Origin: Phycisphaeraceae bacterium
Lineage (GTDB): Bacteria; Planctomycetota; Phycisphaerae; Phycisphaerales; Phycisphaeraceae
Direction: 5' to 3'
Length of the DNA: 52,394 nucleotides
NCBI GenBank assembly: GCA_002716625.1
Contig: PBAS01000068.1
Coordinates: forward strand, 1 to 52,394
This document shows positions 7,747 through 17,870 of the stretch, in pieces. Within the stretch, counting starts at the first letter, position 1. Each line of letters begins with the position of its first letter. A program made the position numbers and the translations under genes. The notes below the pieces were generated by a model. The model saw nothing but the letters and a program-made list of their open reading frames with translations, was not told where the DNA came from and ran no database searches.

Positions 7747-8646
7747 TCAAGCCGCATCCTTAAGGAAACAATCAGATTCGCCCATGGATTCCGGAAGGCA
7801 ATCGATCACCTCTTGAACGATCCGAGGTGTTAACTGGAGTGATTCAAGCACGGCAGGCTCGATCCCATCTCCTTCGATCGTGTGCTTACAGCCTTGATCG
7901 GCACCTGCAGCCACAAAATCTGCCACGTGAACCAGGGATGCCAGATTTCGATCAACTGGCGGCAATTCAAGCGGGCGATGGTGGTAACCAGTAACGTGAA
8001 TCAGACTCAAAGGGAATTTCCATTGCCTGCATAGGGCTGCGCCAAAATCCTCATGCGTGGCCCCAATGACCGCTTGTTCAGCATCACGCAATGTAGCGCT
8101 GGGATTGGCACTGAACATCTCGAAAGCCTGAACGAATTTGGCAGGTCGAGCCTGGACTTCCACCATGATGCCCAGGTCATGAATCAACCCCGCCAAGAAT
8201 GCTTCGTCCGGAGATCCTATGTCCATACGGCCCGCCAGTTGCTTAGTCGCAGTAGCCACTGCAATCGAGTGTGCCCATAGATCTCGAGCATTGAAATTTT
8301 CACAAACCTGACCTCCACGGAAAAGTTTGGCAAGGCTGGCCGCGACAACAATATTCTTCACCGCATTAAGACCCAGCAAGACAATAGCGCGATTGATTGA
8401 ACCCACTTGGCCGGGTAGTCCGTAGAAGGCACTGTTAACCACCTTCAGAATCCGTGCCCCCAATGCTGGATCATTTGTAATGATATTGTTCAGATCCTGC
8501 GCAGTTGAATTGGGGTCTTCAACGAGTTTTATAATCTTGATTGCTATCTCGGGAAGTGTGGCAATATCACGAATATCCTTAACCGCCTTCCTAGCGATTT
8601 GATCTTTGCCTTCAATGAAGGTCTCTGAATTATTTAATGTACTCAT
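7747..8646 (-). CDS. HDOD domain protein
   Basis: A protein of about 299 residues made almost entirely of an HDOD domain, a catalytically inactive relative of HD phosphohydrolases used in signalling. The hallmark entry IATLPEIAIKIIKLVEDP is followed by DPALGARILKVVNSAFYGL and AFLAGLIHDLGIMVEVQA, with TGYHHRPLE later. No GGDEF, EAL, receiver or kinase domain is attached. The ATG at 8646 (STLNNSETF) gives the most natural N-terminus, but an ATG at 8688 and GTGs at 8703-8706 remain possible. It stands alone with its own terminator at 7611-7643. Confidence 0.85.
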   Translation of the reverse strand: MSTLNNSETFIEGKDQIARKAVKDIRDIATLPEIAIKIIKLVEDPNSTAQDLNNIITNDPALGARILKVVNSAFYGLPGQVGSINRAIVLLGLNAVKNIVVAASLAKLFRGGQVCENFNARDLWAHSIAVATATKQLAGRMDIGSPDEAFLAGLIHDLGIMVEVQARPAKFVQAFEMFSANPSATLRDAEQAVIGATHEDFGAALCRQWKFPLSLIHVTGYHHRPLELPPVDRNLASLVHVADFVAAGADQGCKHTIEGDGIEPAVLESLQLTPRIVQEVIDCLPESMGESDCFLKDAA

Positions 8647-8828
8647 AATGAGTCGCCCCACTCCTAAGACGCATGTCCTGTAGCTCATATCGGTCCTACC
8701 CACCACCCACTTAAGACACCCGGGGGCTCCAGCAAAGTAGGGCGAAATACATGCCGGAATCAGTCATTGTCAACCAGTTGTGCACGACAGTTGTCTTTCA
8801 CTGTCAGGGGGCCTACGCTCTAGCAACG

Positions 8829-9137
8829 ATGTGGCGTGTTTACGTACAAAACAATCCGACGCTGGGACCCATGTATGCAAAAATCCAGAGCAAGCCGTCA
8901 TGGGTATGGAAAATCGCGATCGCAACAGTGATACTGATCGTTGTGATCCCACTAGGTTTGCTGGTAGTGACAGCAATGCTGATTGGATTAATGGTGTTTT
9001 TTTTATTAGGTGCCCTCGCAACACTCCTTGGATCGTTAAAACGAATTTTTCGCAGCGAGGACACCTCCATGTTCAACCAAACACCCAATACTGACAAAGA
9101 TGCAAGAATCAACGTTCGCGTCATACATCACGACTAG
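8829..9137 (+). CDS. Small two-helix membrane protein of unknown function
   Basis: About 102 residues from the ATG at 8829 (WRVYVQNNPTLGPMYAKIQ); the open frame extends back to 8751 without a better start. The middle has two close hydrophobic segments (WKIAIATVILIVVIPLGLLV and ALMLIGLMV-like residues following) and then a basic stretch (SLKRIFR) and a polar tail ending IHHD. No enzymatic motif is seen. It is transcribed divergently from the HDOD gene. I do not recognise the family; the coding call rests on the clear membrane pattern and polar ends. Confidence 0.6.
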   Translation: MWRVYVQNNPTLGPMYAKIQSKPSWVWKIAIATVILIVVIPLGLLVVTAMLIGLMVFFLLGALATLLGSLKRIFRSEDTSMFNQTPNTDKDARINVRVIHHD

Positions 9138-9533
9138 CAATTCCAATCGCTCTATGCTATAGATGGGAATCCCGTCGTAAACAGTGGTATCTAGCACTAA
9201 AAGAACACAATGAAATCTGCAAGCTGTCTTGTGATTAACTTGAACATGTAACACGATCCATCCGCATACCGCGGGAAATTTCATCTCCCAGACAATCACC
9301 ATCTAAAATGTCAGCTACCCGCAAGGCGGATGCAGATAATCTAGAAACTTTTCCGTGCAGCTTTTGGTCCTATCCCCACATGCCAATTGCGCCACAGCCG
9401 TGCACTCAGCCCAAGTCGCAAATTGCCTGTTAAATAGCTAACATGACATGCTATCCTAGCTGGTACTGATGATTATGTTGTCCTGGCTAATATATCCACA
9501 TTCACAAGGGGTTTGAGATACATTCAACCAGTC
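9138..9533. other. Intergenic region upstream of the MscS gene
   Basis: About 395 bases without a credible gene on either strand. An AAGGGG at about 9507-9512 could be a ribosome site only for a TTG two bases later, which is too close, so it does not settle the MscS start. No hairpin with a T run was seen. Confidence 0.4.
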
Positions 9534-11303
9534 ATGCCGACTAATTTTCCTGAACATCTTCGCACCCAAAACTGCCTTGTATTCAGTATTGCAATCATAA
9601 TTGTCGTATTGCTTAGTCATGGACTGCAAGCCCAACAACCACCTGAACATAACAACACCGCAGATGCCTCTCGGGACAACAAGGCATTTTCACCAATCGA
9701 GGATTCACTTGCCAGTCCGCGCGAAACCATGTTTACCTTTCTTGAAGCTCAATCTCCAGCATTGCATGGCCGGCCAGACGCATTGGCTCGGGCTATTAAC
9801 ACACTCGATTTGTCGCTCGTTGAAAATCGTCAATCAACCGACATCATCAACCAGTTGATTGGTATTCTTAACCGGATTGGCGAGGTTACCAAAACTCAAC
9901 TTCCTGATGCAGACGAGGTCATCGCCAATGGCTGGAGACGTTTTAAATACTTCCCCACGGCATCACATAATTGGATCTGGACACATCTCGGCCATGGTCC
10001 AGACGGCGAAATCATCCTGGAAGAAATACAGGGTAAATGGCGGTTTTCAGCAAGTACTATTGCCGGGCTGGACACGCTCTACAGGAGCATGATCGATCTG
10101 CCACTGACCTATACGCCGCAAGAAGAACCCGATGAACTGATTGGACTGTTTGGCGCCACATTCCAAAAGACGCGGTGGTGGCAGTGGTTTGCGCTATTTT
10201 TGGGAATTCTTTTGGGGTTGGTCGCTGGGAAGTTGGTGGCTGCACTTTTAAACAACACCAGTGCCCAACTTCAGCGAAATGGACGCGAAACGCAAGGCAT
10301 GGCCCTTAAAGACATCTCCAATCCGATCGGACTCACCTTACTCACATTCGGCCTAATGGTCGGCCTCCAATTCCCACATCTAGACCCCGGACTTCAGGCA
10401 TTTGTGGGTAAAATCATCCAGTTTCTCTTTATCCTGTCACTTGGTTGGATTCTGTTTAATCTCGTTGACGTTGTCGAGTTGGCCCTACAAAAATTAACCG
10501 CGAAAACCGAAACGCAAATTGACGACATGATGGTGCCTTTAATCCGCAAGTCGCTGCGGATTTTCCTGGTCATTGTATTTTCCCTGTTCGTGGCCCAAAA
10601 CGTTTTTGGCCTCAACATCACTGGCTGGCTCGCTGGACTGGGTATTGCGGGGTTAGCTGTTTCTTTAGCAGCCCAAGATTCGGTTAAGAATCTTTTCGGA
10701 TCCGTTACGGTCGTTTTAGATAAAACCTTTCTTGTCGGCGACTTCATCCGATTTGATGGGGAAGTGGGTACCGTCGAGGAAATCGGCTTTCGCTCGACTC
10801 GAATCCGCCTGTTATCCGGCCATCTCGTAACGGTACCCAACATGAAGTTCATCGACAACAAAGTCGAGAACATCGCCGCTCGACCCTACATTCGTCGCCA
10901 AATGGACGTGACCATCACGTACGATACGCCACCGAACAAAATTAACGAGGCCGTCCAAATCATCAAAGACATCCTTCACACACACGAGGTTGTCAAGGAT
11001 GGTCGATTTGATATGGATAACAACCCGCCCCGTGTCGCATTCAACGAACTAAACGCAGATAGCCTCAATATTCGCGCATACTACTGGTACCAAATGGCAA
11101 ATGACCCGGATCGGGGATTTTTCACGTATCTTCAACACGCACAGCTGATTAACACCATGCTATTCCAGCGGTTTGCAGAAGCTGGCGTCGAGTTTGCCTT
11201 CCCGACTCAGACATTATTTCTTGCTGGCGACCCAGCAAGGAAACTGGCCATTGAGGCACAAATAAACAAGAACGGCGACGAAACACCTCGGGCTTATACA
11301 TAA
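9534..11303 (+). CDS. MscS family mechanosensitive ion channel
   Basis: A 589-residue inner-membrane protein forming a small-conductance mechanosensitive channel that releases solutes on hypo-osmotic shock. A signal-like segment (VFSIAIIIVVLLSHGLQAQ) is followed by a periplasmic domain of about 170 residues, several membrane helices, then the pore helix GLGIAGLAVSLAAQDSVKNL with the beta domain FLVGDFIRFDGEVGTVEEIG after it, and a cytoplasmic C-terminal domain. That order is typical of the large MscS-like subfamily with a periplasmic extension. The ATG at 9534 gives a normal signal peptide; a TTG at 9513 is the alternative. It stands alone. Confidence 0.9.
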   Translation: MPTNFPEHLRTQNCLVFSIAIIIVVLLSHGLQAQQPPEHNNTADASRDNKAFSPIEDSLASPRETMFTFLEAQSPALHGRPDALARAINTLDLSLVENRQSTDIINQLIGILNRIGEVTKTQLPDADEVIANGWRRFKYFPTASHNWIWTHLGHGPDGEIILEEIQGKWRFSASTIAGLDTLYRSMIDLPLTYTPQEEPDELIGLFGATFQKTRWWQWFALFLGILLGLVAGKLVAALLNNTSAQLQRNGRETQGMALKDISNPIGLTLLTFGLMVGLQFPHLDPGLQAFVGKIIQFLFILSLGWILFNLVDVVELALQKLTAKTETQIDDMMVPLIRKSLRIFLVIVFSLFVAQNVFGLNITGWLAGLGIAGLAVSLAAQDSVKNLFGSVTVVLDKTFLVGDFIRFDGEVGTVEEIGFRSTRIRLLSGHLVTVPNMKFIDNKVENIAARPYIRRQMDVTITYDTPPNKINEAVQIIKDILHTHEVVKDGRFDMDNNPPRVAFNELNADSLNIRAYYWYQMANDPDRGFFTYLQHAQLINTMLFQRFAEAGVEFAFPTQTLFLAGDPARKLAIEAQINKNGDETPRAYT

Positions 11304-11392
11304 AAAGCCCGTAACCCATTGCCCGCCCAGCAAGCCTAGGTAATTAAAATTTCAAATTCGCGTAGAACAGTCGGCAAAAGCGAACCGCTAGG

Positions 11393-12355
11393 CTAGAATG
11401 CTGGACACATAGGTTGGCGACCCTCAAGCACGCCCATCACGTCCCTTACAACCCAACTCATATTCAGTAGCGCTGTTCGGGTACGTGAAGCTCGATGTGG
11501 AAGCAAACGTACATTCGACAAGCCGTACAGAGGATAATCAAGGGGCGGCGGCTCCGGCTCATGTACATCGAGCACCGCGCGACCACCGTGACCAATATTC
11601 AACTGCGCCCAATCTCGCAAGGCCGTGCCATCCACCAGCATACCACGTGCCGTGTTAATCAGCATGCTGTTTGACTTGAAATGGGCCAAAGCATCGGCAT
11701 CAATTAAACAGTGGTTTTCTTTGCGCCCATCCACATGGAGAGTGATAATATCACTGTCTTGATACAGTGCCTGCTTGTCAACATAGATAAAGGGATACTC
11801 AACTGACTTACGTAATTCCTCTTCATAAAGAAGATCATTAACCAGAACATCCATTCCCAGTGCATGCGCCACACGACCAACTCGCTGGCCAATACGCCCA
11901 AAACCAACAACTCCCAGTGTCAACTGATCAAGTTGCACCCCAATACCATCCTGGCGTAGCGAATGAAAACCCTTATCGTCGGTTGGTTCAATAAGGTCCT
12001 GACGGGGCCGAAGATCATCCAGGATCAACGCTGTCACATATTCGACAACTGCGTTGGTATTGGCGTCAGGCGTATACACAACGGACACATCGCGCCGTCG
12101 GCATGCTTCCAAATCAATATTTTCGATCCCCACACCAGCTCGGCCCACAACCGCCAGTCTTTCTGCTCGACTAAGAAAAGATTCATTTACCTGCGTATAA
12201 GAACGCACCACCAAGCCATCGGCATCTGGCAGATAATCGCCCAGTTGCGATTCGCTCCCATAAAGGCACGTGATCAATTGACACCGCTGGGCAAGCCAAT
12301 CACAACAGATCGAGTCAAGCGCCTCGGCAACAATAACGACAGGTAATTGCGGCAT
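11393..12355 (-). CDS. D-2-hydroxyacid dehydrogenase, phosphoglycerate dehydrogenase-like
   Basis: A 320-residue NAD-dependent D-isomer-specific 2-hydroxyacid dehydrogenase. The dinucleotide loop reads VVGFGRIGQRVG, and the catalytic triad is present as Arg in INTARG, Glu in DVHEPEP and His in LLPHRAS. The N-terminal AGVGIENIDLEACRRRDV segment is that of phosphoglycerate dehydrogenase. No C-terminal ACT domain follows, so it is either a short SerA or an enzyme on another hydroxyacid. It is the only dehydrogenase of this family seen here and stands between the MscS channel and the ferredoxin. Family sure, substrate only likely. Confidence 0.85.
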   Translation of the reverse strand: MPQLPVVIVAEALDSICCDWLAQRCQLITCLYGSESQLGDYLPDADGLVVRSYTQVNESFLSRAERLAVVGRAGVGIENIDLEACRRRDVSVVYTPDANTNAVVEYVTALILDDLRPRQDLIEPTDDKGFHSLRQDGIGVQLDQLTLGVVGFGRIGQRVGRVAHALGMDVLVNDLLYEEELRKSVEYPFIYVDKQALYQDSDIITLHVDGRKENHCLIDADALAHFKSNSMLINTARGMLVDGTALRDWAQLNIGHGGRAVLDVHEPEPPPLDYPLYGLSNVRLLPHRASRTRTALLNMSWVVRDVMGVLEGRQPMCPAF

Positions 12356-12479
12356 CAGATCAGATTAATTGACAGTGGATTCACATGTCACAAAATGGGA
12401 CCTTCTCCAAGCATCTCCCATCATCGGGTTGTCCCAAAGTTCTGCTGTCTTACACCGCGATATGAGTACAGACCGATTT

Positions 12480-12737
12480 CTACTTGAAGTACTCAGTATT
12501 CTTCTCAATAAAGCTCTGCCATTCTTCCGGCAGATCTTCTTCTGGAAAGATTGCTTTCACTGGGCACTCGTCAACACATAATCCACAGTCGATGCACGTA
12601 TCTGGATCAATATAGAGCATCTCTGCTTCCTCAAAATCGGCTTCATCCTGAGTCGGGTGGATGCAGTCGACCGGGCAAACCTCTGCGCAAGCTGTATCTT
12701 TTGTCCCAATACACGGCTCAGCAATGATGTGGCTCAT
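12480..12737 (-). CDS. fdxA: Seven-iron type ferredoxin
   Basis: An 85-residue soluble electron carrier. Cysteines at 9, 17, 21 and 25 (CAEVCPVDC) and at 48, 51, 54 and 58 (CIDCGLCVDECP) have the spacing of 3Fe-4S plus 4Fe-4S ferredoxins of the FdxA type, and the C-terminal tail rich in acidic and aromatic residues also fits. The ATG at 12737 has AAGGA 9 bases upstream; the longer open frame is rejected. No partner gene is adjacent; the upstream neighbour is the divergent SCO1-like gene. Confidence 0.92.
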   Translation of the reverse strand: MSHIIAEPCIGTKDTACAEVCPVDCIHPTQDEADFEEAEMLYIDPDTCIDCGLCVDECPVKAIFPEEDLPEEWQSFIEKNTEYFK

Positions 12738-12922
12738 GAAATCGTGTCCTTGCTTTCTACATGATGTAAGTACACACAAATCAGTCGCGATAAGTATACG
12801 CCTGATACCGCTTTAGGCAACTAATTTAGGCAACTAAGTTGGAAGTTGCCGGGCCGTAAACCCCAGTATGACACCTGGGATAGGACACAGTAGCATGGCA
12901 AGGCCCCAAGAACTGGATCGCC

Positions 12923-13687
12923 ATGACTTTACTGCAACAATTTGGGCTGGCGGCTTGCCTACCACTGATGGCATTCGCCAGCGGCTGTGATCAATCCGCT
13001 TCAACTCCAGCCCCCGTTCTGCCACCGCACCCCCAAAAAAATCCGACCCATAATAATCACCCTAGTAGCCCTAAAACCACGTCAGGAGCTGGCCAAATGC
13101 CACATCAGGTGAAATCCACGTTGCCCGACCCAAACGACCCGTGGGTTGTACCTGATGAGCGACATGAGCTCTATCTAGACTTTACGCTGACTGACCAGGA
13201 TGGACAAAGGCTCAAACTCTCTGATTTTACCGGTAAACCAATGGCGATCTCGTTTATCTTCACGCGTTGCCCGCTGCCTAAAATGTGCCCACTGATTACC
13301 GCCACCATGGCCAACCTGCAGCGACTGACCCAGAAGGCAAAAATTGGCAATGATGTTCAGCTGCTGCTGATCAGCTATGACCCAGGGTTTGATACACCAA
13401 CACGCCTTAAGAAATATGGCACAGATCATGGCATCCTGTGGACCAATGCCAAAATGCTGCAGCCGGACGAAACCGATACGACCGAACTGCTCCATGAGCT
13501 TGATATTGGTGTTATCCCCCAAGCCAATGGTACGATCGGGCACTTCATCGAACTGGTATTGGTCGACCACAAAGGACGCGCAGCCCGAAATAGCCGTGAC
13601 ACAATCTGGAACAACCATGTTGTGCTTAGCCAGCTCAAAAACCTGATTTCTGAAATGATCAGCGAGAATCAACCGGCCAACCAATAA
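12923..13687 (+). CDS. SCO1/SenC family lipoprotein
   Basis: A 254-residue thioredoxin-fold protein of the family that delivers copper to the CuA site of cytochrome oxidase. A lipobox (FASGC, Cys22) ends the signal peptide, then a Pro/His-rich linker of about 55 residues leads to the domain. The copper motif is TRCPLPKMCP, with Cys116 and Cys122 separated by five residues instead of the classical three, and the distal His is His207 in IGHFIELVLVD. The variant spacing is one I know from a subgroup of the family. No oxidase gene is in the window, so the partner is inferred. Confidence 0.85.
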   Translation: MTLLQQFGLAACLPLMAFASGCDQSASTPAPVLPPHPQKNPTHNNHPSSPKTTSGAGQMPHQVKSTLPDPNDPWVVPDERHELYLDFTLTDQDGQRLKLSDFTGKPMAISFIFTRCPLPKMCPLITATMANLQRLTQKAKIGNDVQLLLISYDPGFDTPTRLKKYGTDHGILWTNAKMLQPDETDTTELLHELDIGVIPQANGTIGHFIELVLVDHKGRAARNSRDTIWNNHVVLSQLKNLISEMISENQPANQ

Positions 13688-13799
13688 TTTAGCCAGTTGC
13701 TCATTGGCTCAAAATCATTCAAAACAATATCCGTCAGCCCGGTATACTATCGCCTAGGGTCTTTAAGCATCCTCCCTCTCTATATGGAGCACGCCAGGG

Positions 13800-16700
13800 A
13801 TGGCACACGCGGCCAATAGTTTTGTCCACCTACATCTTCATAGTCATTATTCATTGCTCGATGGTGGTAACCGGACTGATCGACTCGTGCAACGGGTCAA
13901 AGAACTTGGCATGGATGCAGTTGCTGTCACTGATCACGGCAACCTTTTCGGCTTGGTTGATTTCTATGAACAAGCCAAGGATGCGGGCATCAAACCCATC
14001 TTGGGAATTGAAGCTTACGTTGCCCCGGATATCAATGGTCAATCCGGCGACCGACAGGAACGAATACATACCGGCATCGCTGATGGTGGCTTTCACCTTG
14101 TGTTGCTTGCCGAAAACATCACTGGCTGGCAGAACCTGCTAAAACTCAGTTCCGACTCATTTATCAAAGGCTTTTATTACCGTCCACGAATGGACAAATC
14201 AACGCTTGCCCAATGGTCGGATGGTCTTATCGCCATCAATGGACACTTGGGATCATCTTTGGCATATCACCTGAAACGGTATGAACGTAATAAGAATGAC
14301 GAGGATTTCCAACACGCTATCGACGAAGCTCGCTGGCATGCTGAAATATTTGGCTGCAATAATAGTGGCGACCCACGTTTTTACGTAGAACTGCAGCGAC
14401 ACGAGGGGGGTGACCAGGACGCAATTAATCCACACCTACAACGCCTAGCACAAGAACTCGATCTTCCGCTTGTAGCTGATAATGATGCCCACTTTTTAAC
14501 CGAAGATGACTACGACATCCACGATACGCTGTGCTGTATTTCGATGGGCAAAATAAAGGACGATGAAAACCGCTTTCGCTATCCCCGTGCGGTTTACATT
14601 AAGAGTGCCGCGCAAATGTGGTCGATGTTCGAGGATCACCCTGAAGCGATGGAAAACACCGTTTCCATCGCCAACCGATGTAATGTCGAACTCGACTTTA
14701 CGAAAAATCATGCACCGGCGGTACGGATCTGCAAGCAAGTGGCTGGGAAATCATTGGATTCTTCCCCGCAGATCATGGAAGGGAAAAATTCTGAGAAAGC
14801 ACCCCAAGCCCTTGCTGATGACAACGCTGAAATCGGATCCAACAAGTGGCATGAGCAGTTTTGTAGTCAATATGCACTACAGCCTTTTGACAGTCAAAAC
14901 AGTGATCTTTCTTCAACACAGGTCAAAGCAGATTGTGATCGTGCCCTTCGGGAACTCGCCCAAGCGGGTGCCATTTGGCGATACGGGGAAAATGGCGTCA
15001 CCGAAAAAATTAATGCTCGTCTTGAACGTGAACTGGCTATCCTCGCCGAGAAGAGCATTAGCGCCTACTTCCTAATTGTTTGGGATTTTGTCAGTGAATC
15101 ACGTCGACGTGGCATTCCCGCAACTGCCCGCGGATCCGCTGTGGGAACCATGGTGGGCTATTGCCTGGGCCTATCCAATGCCTGTCCAGTTGAACATGGC
15201 TTGCTATTCGAACGATTTACCGATCCCGACCGCAGCGAATACCCCGATATTGATATTGACATCTGTCAAAACGGACGGCAGGAGATCCTTGACTATGTAC
15301 GCCACAAATACGGCCATGTGGCACAGATCATCACTTTTGGCACACTCAAGGCCCGGGCCGCGATCCGAGATGTAGGCCGCGTGCTCGACATCCCTTTGGG
15401 GGAAGTCGACAAGGTATGCAAGCTTGTGGGTGATGGTCTGGGCACAACACTTGACCAAGCACTACAGCAGGAACCTGACCTCAAACAGTTGTACGATGAA
15501 AGTACGGACCATCGCCAACTGATTGATACCGCCCGGCGCCTGGAAGGCCTGGCTCGCCACGCCGGTGTACACGCGGCAGGCGTGGTGATTGCAACCCAGC
15601 CCCTTGACAATATTATCCCGCTCTACCAACCATCAGGAACCGACCAAATTGTCACCCAGTGGGATGGTCCAACCGTTGAAAAGGTTGGCTTACTCAAGAT
15701 GGATTTCCTGGGTCTGCGGACGTTATCAATCATCGAACTCGCCAAACAGCTCGTCCATCAGACATTGACCCCCGACACGATTGCCACCACCGTCACCCCA
15801 CGTCATGCGGCCGACACCCAGCGTACTAAGATAGATCAAGCCACTTCACCGCTTGACCTTGAGCGGCTCTTGTATGATGACCAAAATGTTTTTGATCTAT
15901 TCCGTCGCGGGGAAACTGCCGGCGTGTTTCAGTTTGAATCCGGTGGTATGCGAAACACCATTGTTGGCGTGAAGCCAGACCGCCTGGAAGACCTTATTGC
16001 AGCTAACGCCCTGTTCCGACCGGGACCTATGGAGTTGATCGGCGACTACAATGACCACAAGCACGGCCGTGTAAAACGACCAGAGTTACATCCCATTGTC
16101 GAAAAAATCATCGGCGCGACCTACGGAATCCTTACCTACCAGGAACAGGTCATGCAACTCATGCATGAACTTGGGGATGTTCCGCTCAATAAGGCCTACA
16201 AGATCATCAAGGCAATCAGCAAGAAGAAGAAAGAACCATTCGATGCTGTGCGACCTGACTTTATTGATGGTGCGGTGGCGAAGGGCCTGAGTCAATCCGA
16301 TGCAGAAGATCTATACCACCGAATGCTGAAATTCTCCGGATATGGCTTTAATAAAAGCCATTCGACCGGATACTCTCTCATTGCCTATCAGACCGCTTAC
16401 CTTAAGACCTATTTCCCCGTCCAATATATGGCTGCCCTGCTGACATATGAATCAGTTAGCACCAAAAAAGTCGTCGAATACATTGATGAGTGTCGGCGTG
16501 TGGGTTTTCTTGATGGTCACCGCGGAATTGAGATCCATCCCCCCGACGCCAACCAGTCTGACGTGGCATTCACGGTCGTCTACAGTGATGGTGAACCGCA
16601 TGATGCCAATCATGGCCATATCCGCTTCGGCCTAAGTGCCGTCAAGGGTGTGGGGGAAAAGGCCATTGCGGCAATTATTAATGCCCGCCATGATGGAGGT

Positions 16701-17708
16701 CCATTTAAGAGCCTGTATGACTTTTGCGAACGCGTCACATTATCCACAGTGAATCGTGCAACAATCGAAGCTCTGATCAAATGCGGTGCATTTGATTCGA
16801 TTCACGGAGCTCGAAATCGGGCTGCAATGATCGCCACCTTGGACGCCTCCATTCAAGCGGGCAGCCAGGCCCAAGCCGACCGGGAATCTGGTCAGATGAA
16901 TTTTTTCGACAGCCTTTCGGAGCCACCCGCATCCAAACAAGGCCCTGCCAACGAAACTGCAGCACAACTGCCAACCATACCGCCATGGAATAAAAAAGAG
17001 CAGCTACAACATGAAAAATCCGTGCTCGGATTTTATGTCTCCAGTCACCCGCTTGAAGAACACAGTAGCATGCTGGAACAATACTGCACCGCCCCCATCT
17101 CACATCTAATGCAGGGTTCAACAGAACAAGATGTGATCATCGGGGGGCTGATCACCGACGTTCGCCCACTACTCATCAGCAAGGGACGCTGTGCCGGGCA
17201 GAAGATGGCGAGGGTTACCATTGAGGATCAAACTGGATCGATTGATGGGGTTGCTTTCAGCGATGCCTACATCTCAGCAGGTTCGCTGCTAACCAAAGAA
17301 AGCCTTGTACTACTAAGAGGCCGCCTGGACCGTCGACGTGGTGAGATCGTCATTGAAGAGGTGATTCCAATTGACAAAGCTGCTGAACAGCTTACACACA
17401 CGGTCAAGATCGTCATGAGATCGCCCCCGGCGTCCCAAGGCAATAGTGGCGATTCACGCCAGGACAATGGACGCTTTGCCAATGGTGAAATGGAGCAACT
17501 TAAGCAGGTCTTGCACCAGTACGCCCGAGAAGGAAAAAACTCAAACATTCTCGTTCATGTACAGCAGGATGGCTGTGAGGTTTTACTCCGCCTAAAGGGC
17601 TTGTGTGTTTCCCCCGATCGGGAACTATCCAATCGTATCAAGGATGTAATCGGAGATGAAGATAGTTGCCAGTTGCTTATGCCAAGCAAATCAAATCTAA
17701 GATATTAA
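13800..17708 (+). CDS. dnaE: DNA polymerase III alpha subunit
   Basis: Replicative polymerase catalytic subunit of 1302 residues, longer than E. coli DnaE (1160). The N-terminal PHP domain keeps metal-ligand motifs (HLHLHSHYSLLDG, TDHGNLFG, GIEAYV, NDAHFL). Polymerase aspartates lie in PDIDIDICQNGRQ and LLKMDFLGLRTL, and FSGYGFNKSHSTGYSLIAY is the fingers segment. A helix-hairpin-helix region, an OB-fold and a C-terminal domain follow. About 70 polar residues are inserted near 315-385, before the segment leading to YFLIVWDF, and account for part of the extra length. The start has GGGA upstream. A possible -10 (TATACT, 13743-13748) lacks a good -35. Confidence 0.96.
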   Translation: MAHAANSFVHLHLHSHYSLLDGGNRTDRLVQRVKELGMDAVAVTDHGNLFGLVDFYEQAKDAGIKPILGIEAYVAPDINGQSGDRQERIHTGIADGGFHLVLLAENITGWQNLLKLSSDSFIKGFYYRPRMDKSTLAQWSDGLIAINGHLGSSLAYHLKRYERNKNDEDFQHAIDEARWHAEIFGCNNSGDPRFYVELQRHEGGDQDAINPHLQRLAQELDLPLVADNDAHFLTEDDYDIHDTLCCISMGKIKDDENRFRYPRAVYIKSAAQMWSMFEDHPEAMENTVSIANRCNVELDFTKNHAPAVRICKQVAGKSLDSSPQIMEGKNSEKAPQALADDNAEIGSNKWHEQFCSQYALQPFDSQNSDLSSTQVKADCDRALRELAQAGAIWRYGENGVTEKINARLERELAILAEKSISAYFLIVWDFVSESRRRGIPATARGSAVGTMVGYCLGLSNACPVEHGLLFERFTDPDRSEYPDIDIDICQNGRQEILDYVRHKYGHVAQIITFGTLKARAAIRDVGRVLDIPLGEVDKVCKLVGDGLGTTLDQALQQEPDLKQLYDESTDHRQLIDTARRLEGLARHAGVHAAGVVIATQPLDNIIPLYQPSGTDQIVTQWDGPTVEKVGLLKMDFLGLRTLSIIELAKQLVHQTLTPDTIATTVTPRHAADTQRTKIDQATSPLDLERLLYDDQNVFDLFRRGETAGVFQFESGGMRNTIVGVKPDRLEDLIAANALFRPGPMELIGDYNDHKHGRVKRPELHPIVEKIIGATYGILTYQEQVMQLMHELGDVPLNKAYKIIKAISKKKKEPFDAVRPDFIDGAVAKGLSQSDAEDLYHRMLKFSGYGFNKSHSTGYSLIAYQTAYLKTYFPVQYMAALLTYESVSTKKVVEYIDECRRVGFLDGHRGIEIHPPDANQSDVAFTVVYSDGEPHDANHGHIRFGLSAVKGVGEKAIAAIINARHDGGPFKSLYDFCERVTLSTVNRATIEALIKCGAFDSIHGARNRAAMIATLDASIQAGSQAQADRESGQMNFFDSLSEPPASKQGPANETAAQLPTIPPWNKKEQLQHEKSVLGFYVSSHPLEEHSSMLEQYCTAPISHLMQGSTEQDVIIGGLITDVRPLLISKGRCAGQKMARVTIEDQTGSIDGVAFSDAYISAGSLLTKESLVLLRGRLDRRRGEIVIEEVIPIDKAAEQLTHTVKIVMRSPPASQGNSGDSRQDNGRFANGEMEQLKQVLHQYAREGKNSNILVHVQQDGCEVLLRLKGLCVSPDRELSNRIKDVIGDEDSCQLLMPSKSNLRY

Positions 17709-17870
17709 TTTGCATGTAGCCCAGAATGGCGAGCGGGTCAGCGTATCGCGCATTCCCATTGGCTGCCAACTACCCTAGAACTCATGAAATCATGCCGATG
17801 GCTACAATCATCCTGTCTAAACGTCTACAAACACTTGAACAGGAAAAACACCAAACACCCGAAAAGATCT

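Noticed and set aside
9036..9302. An 88-codon minus-strand frame overlapping the small membrane protein and the gap
   Set aside because: No recognisable protein pattern or start context, and it overlaps a better gene.
13719..13748. Promoter-like TATACT before dnaE
   Set aside because: The best -35 candidate is four of six with a 19-base spacer, too weak to list as a feature.
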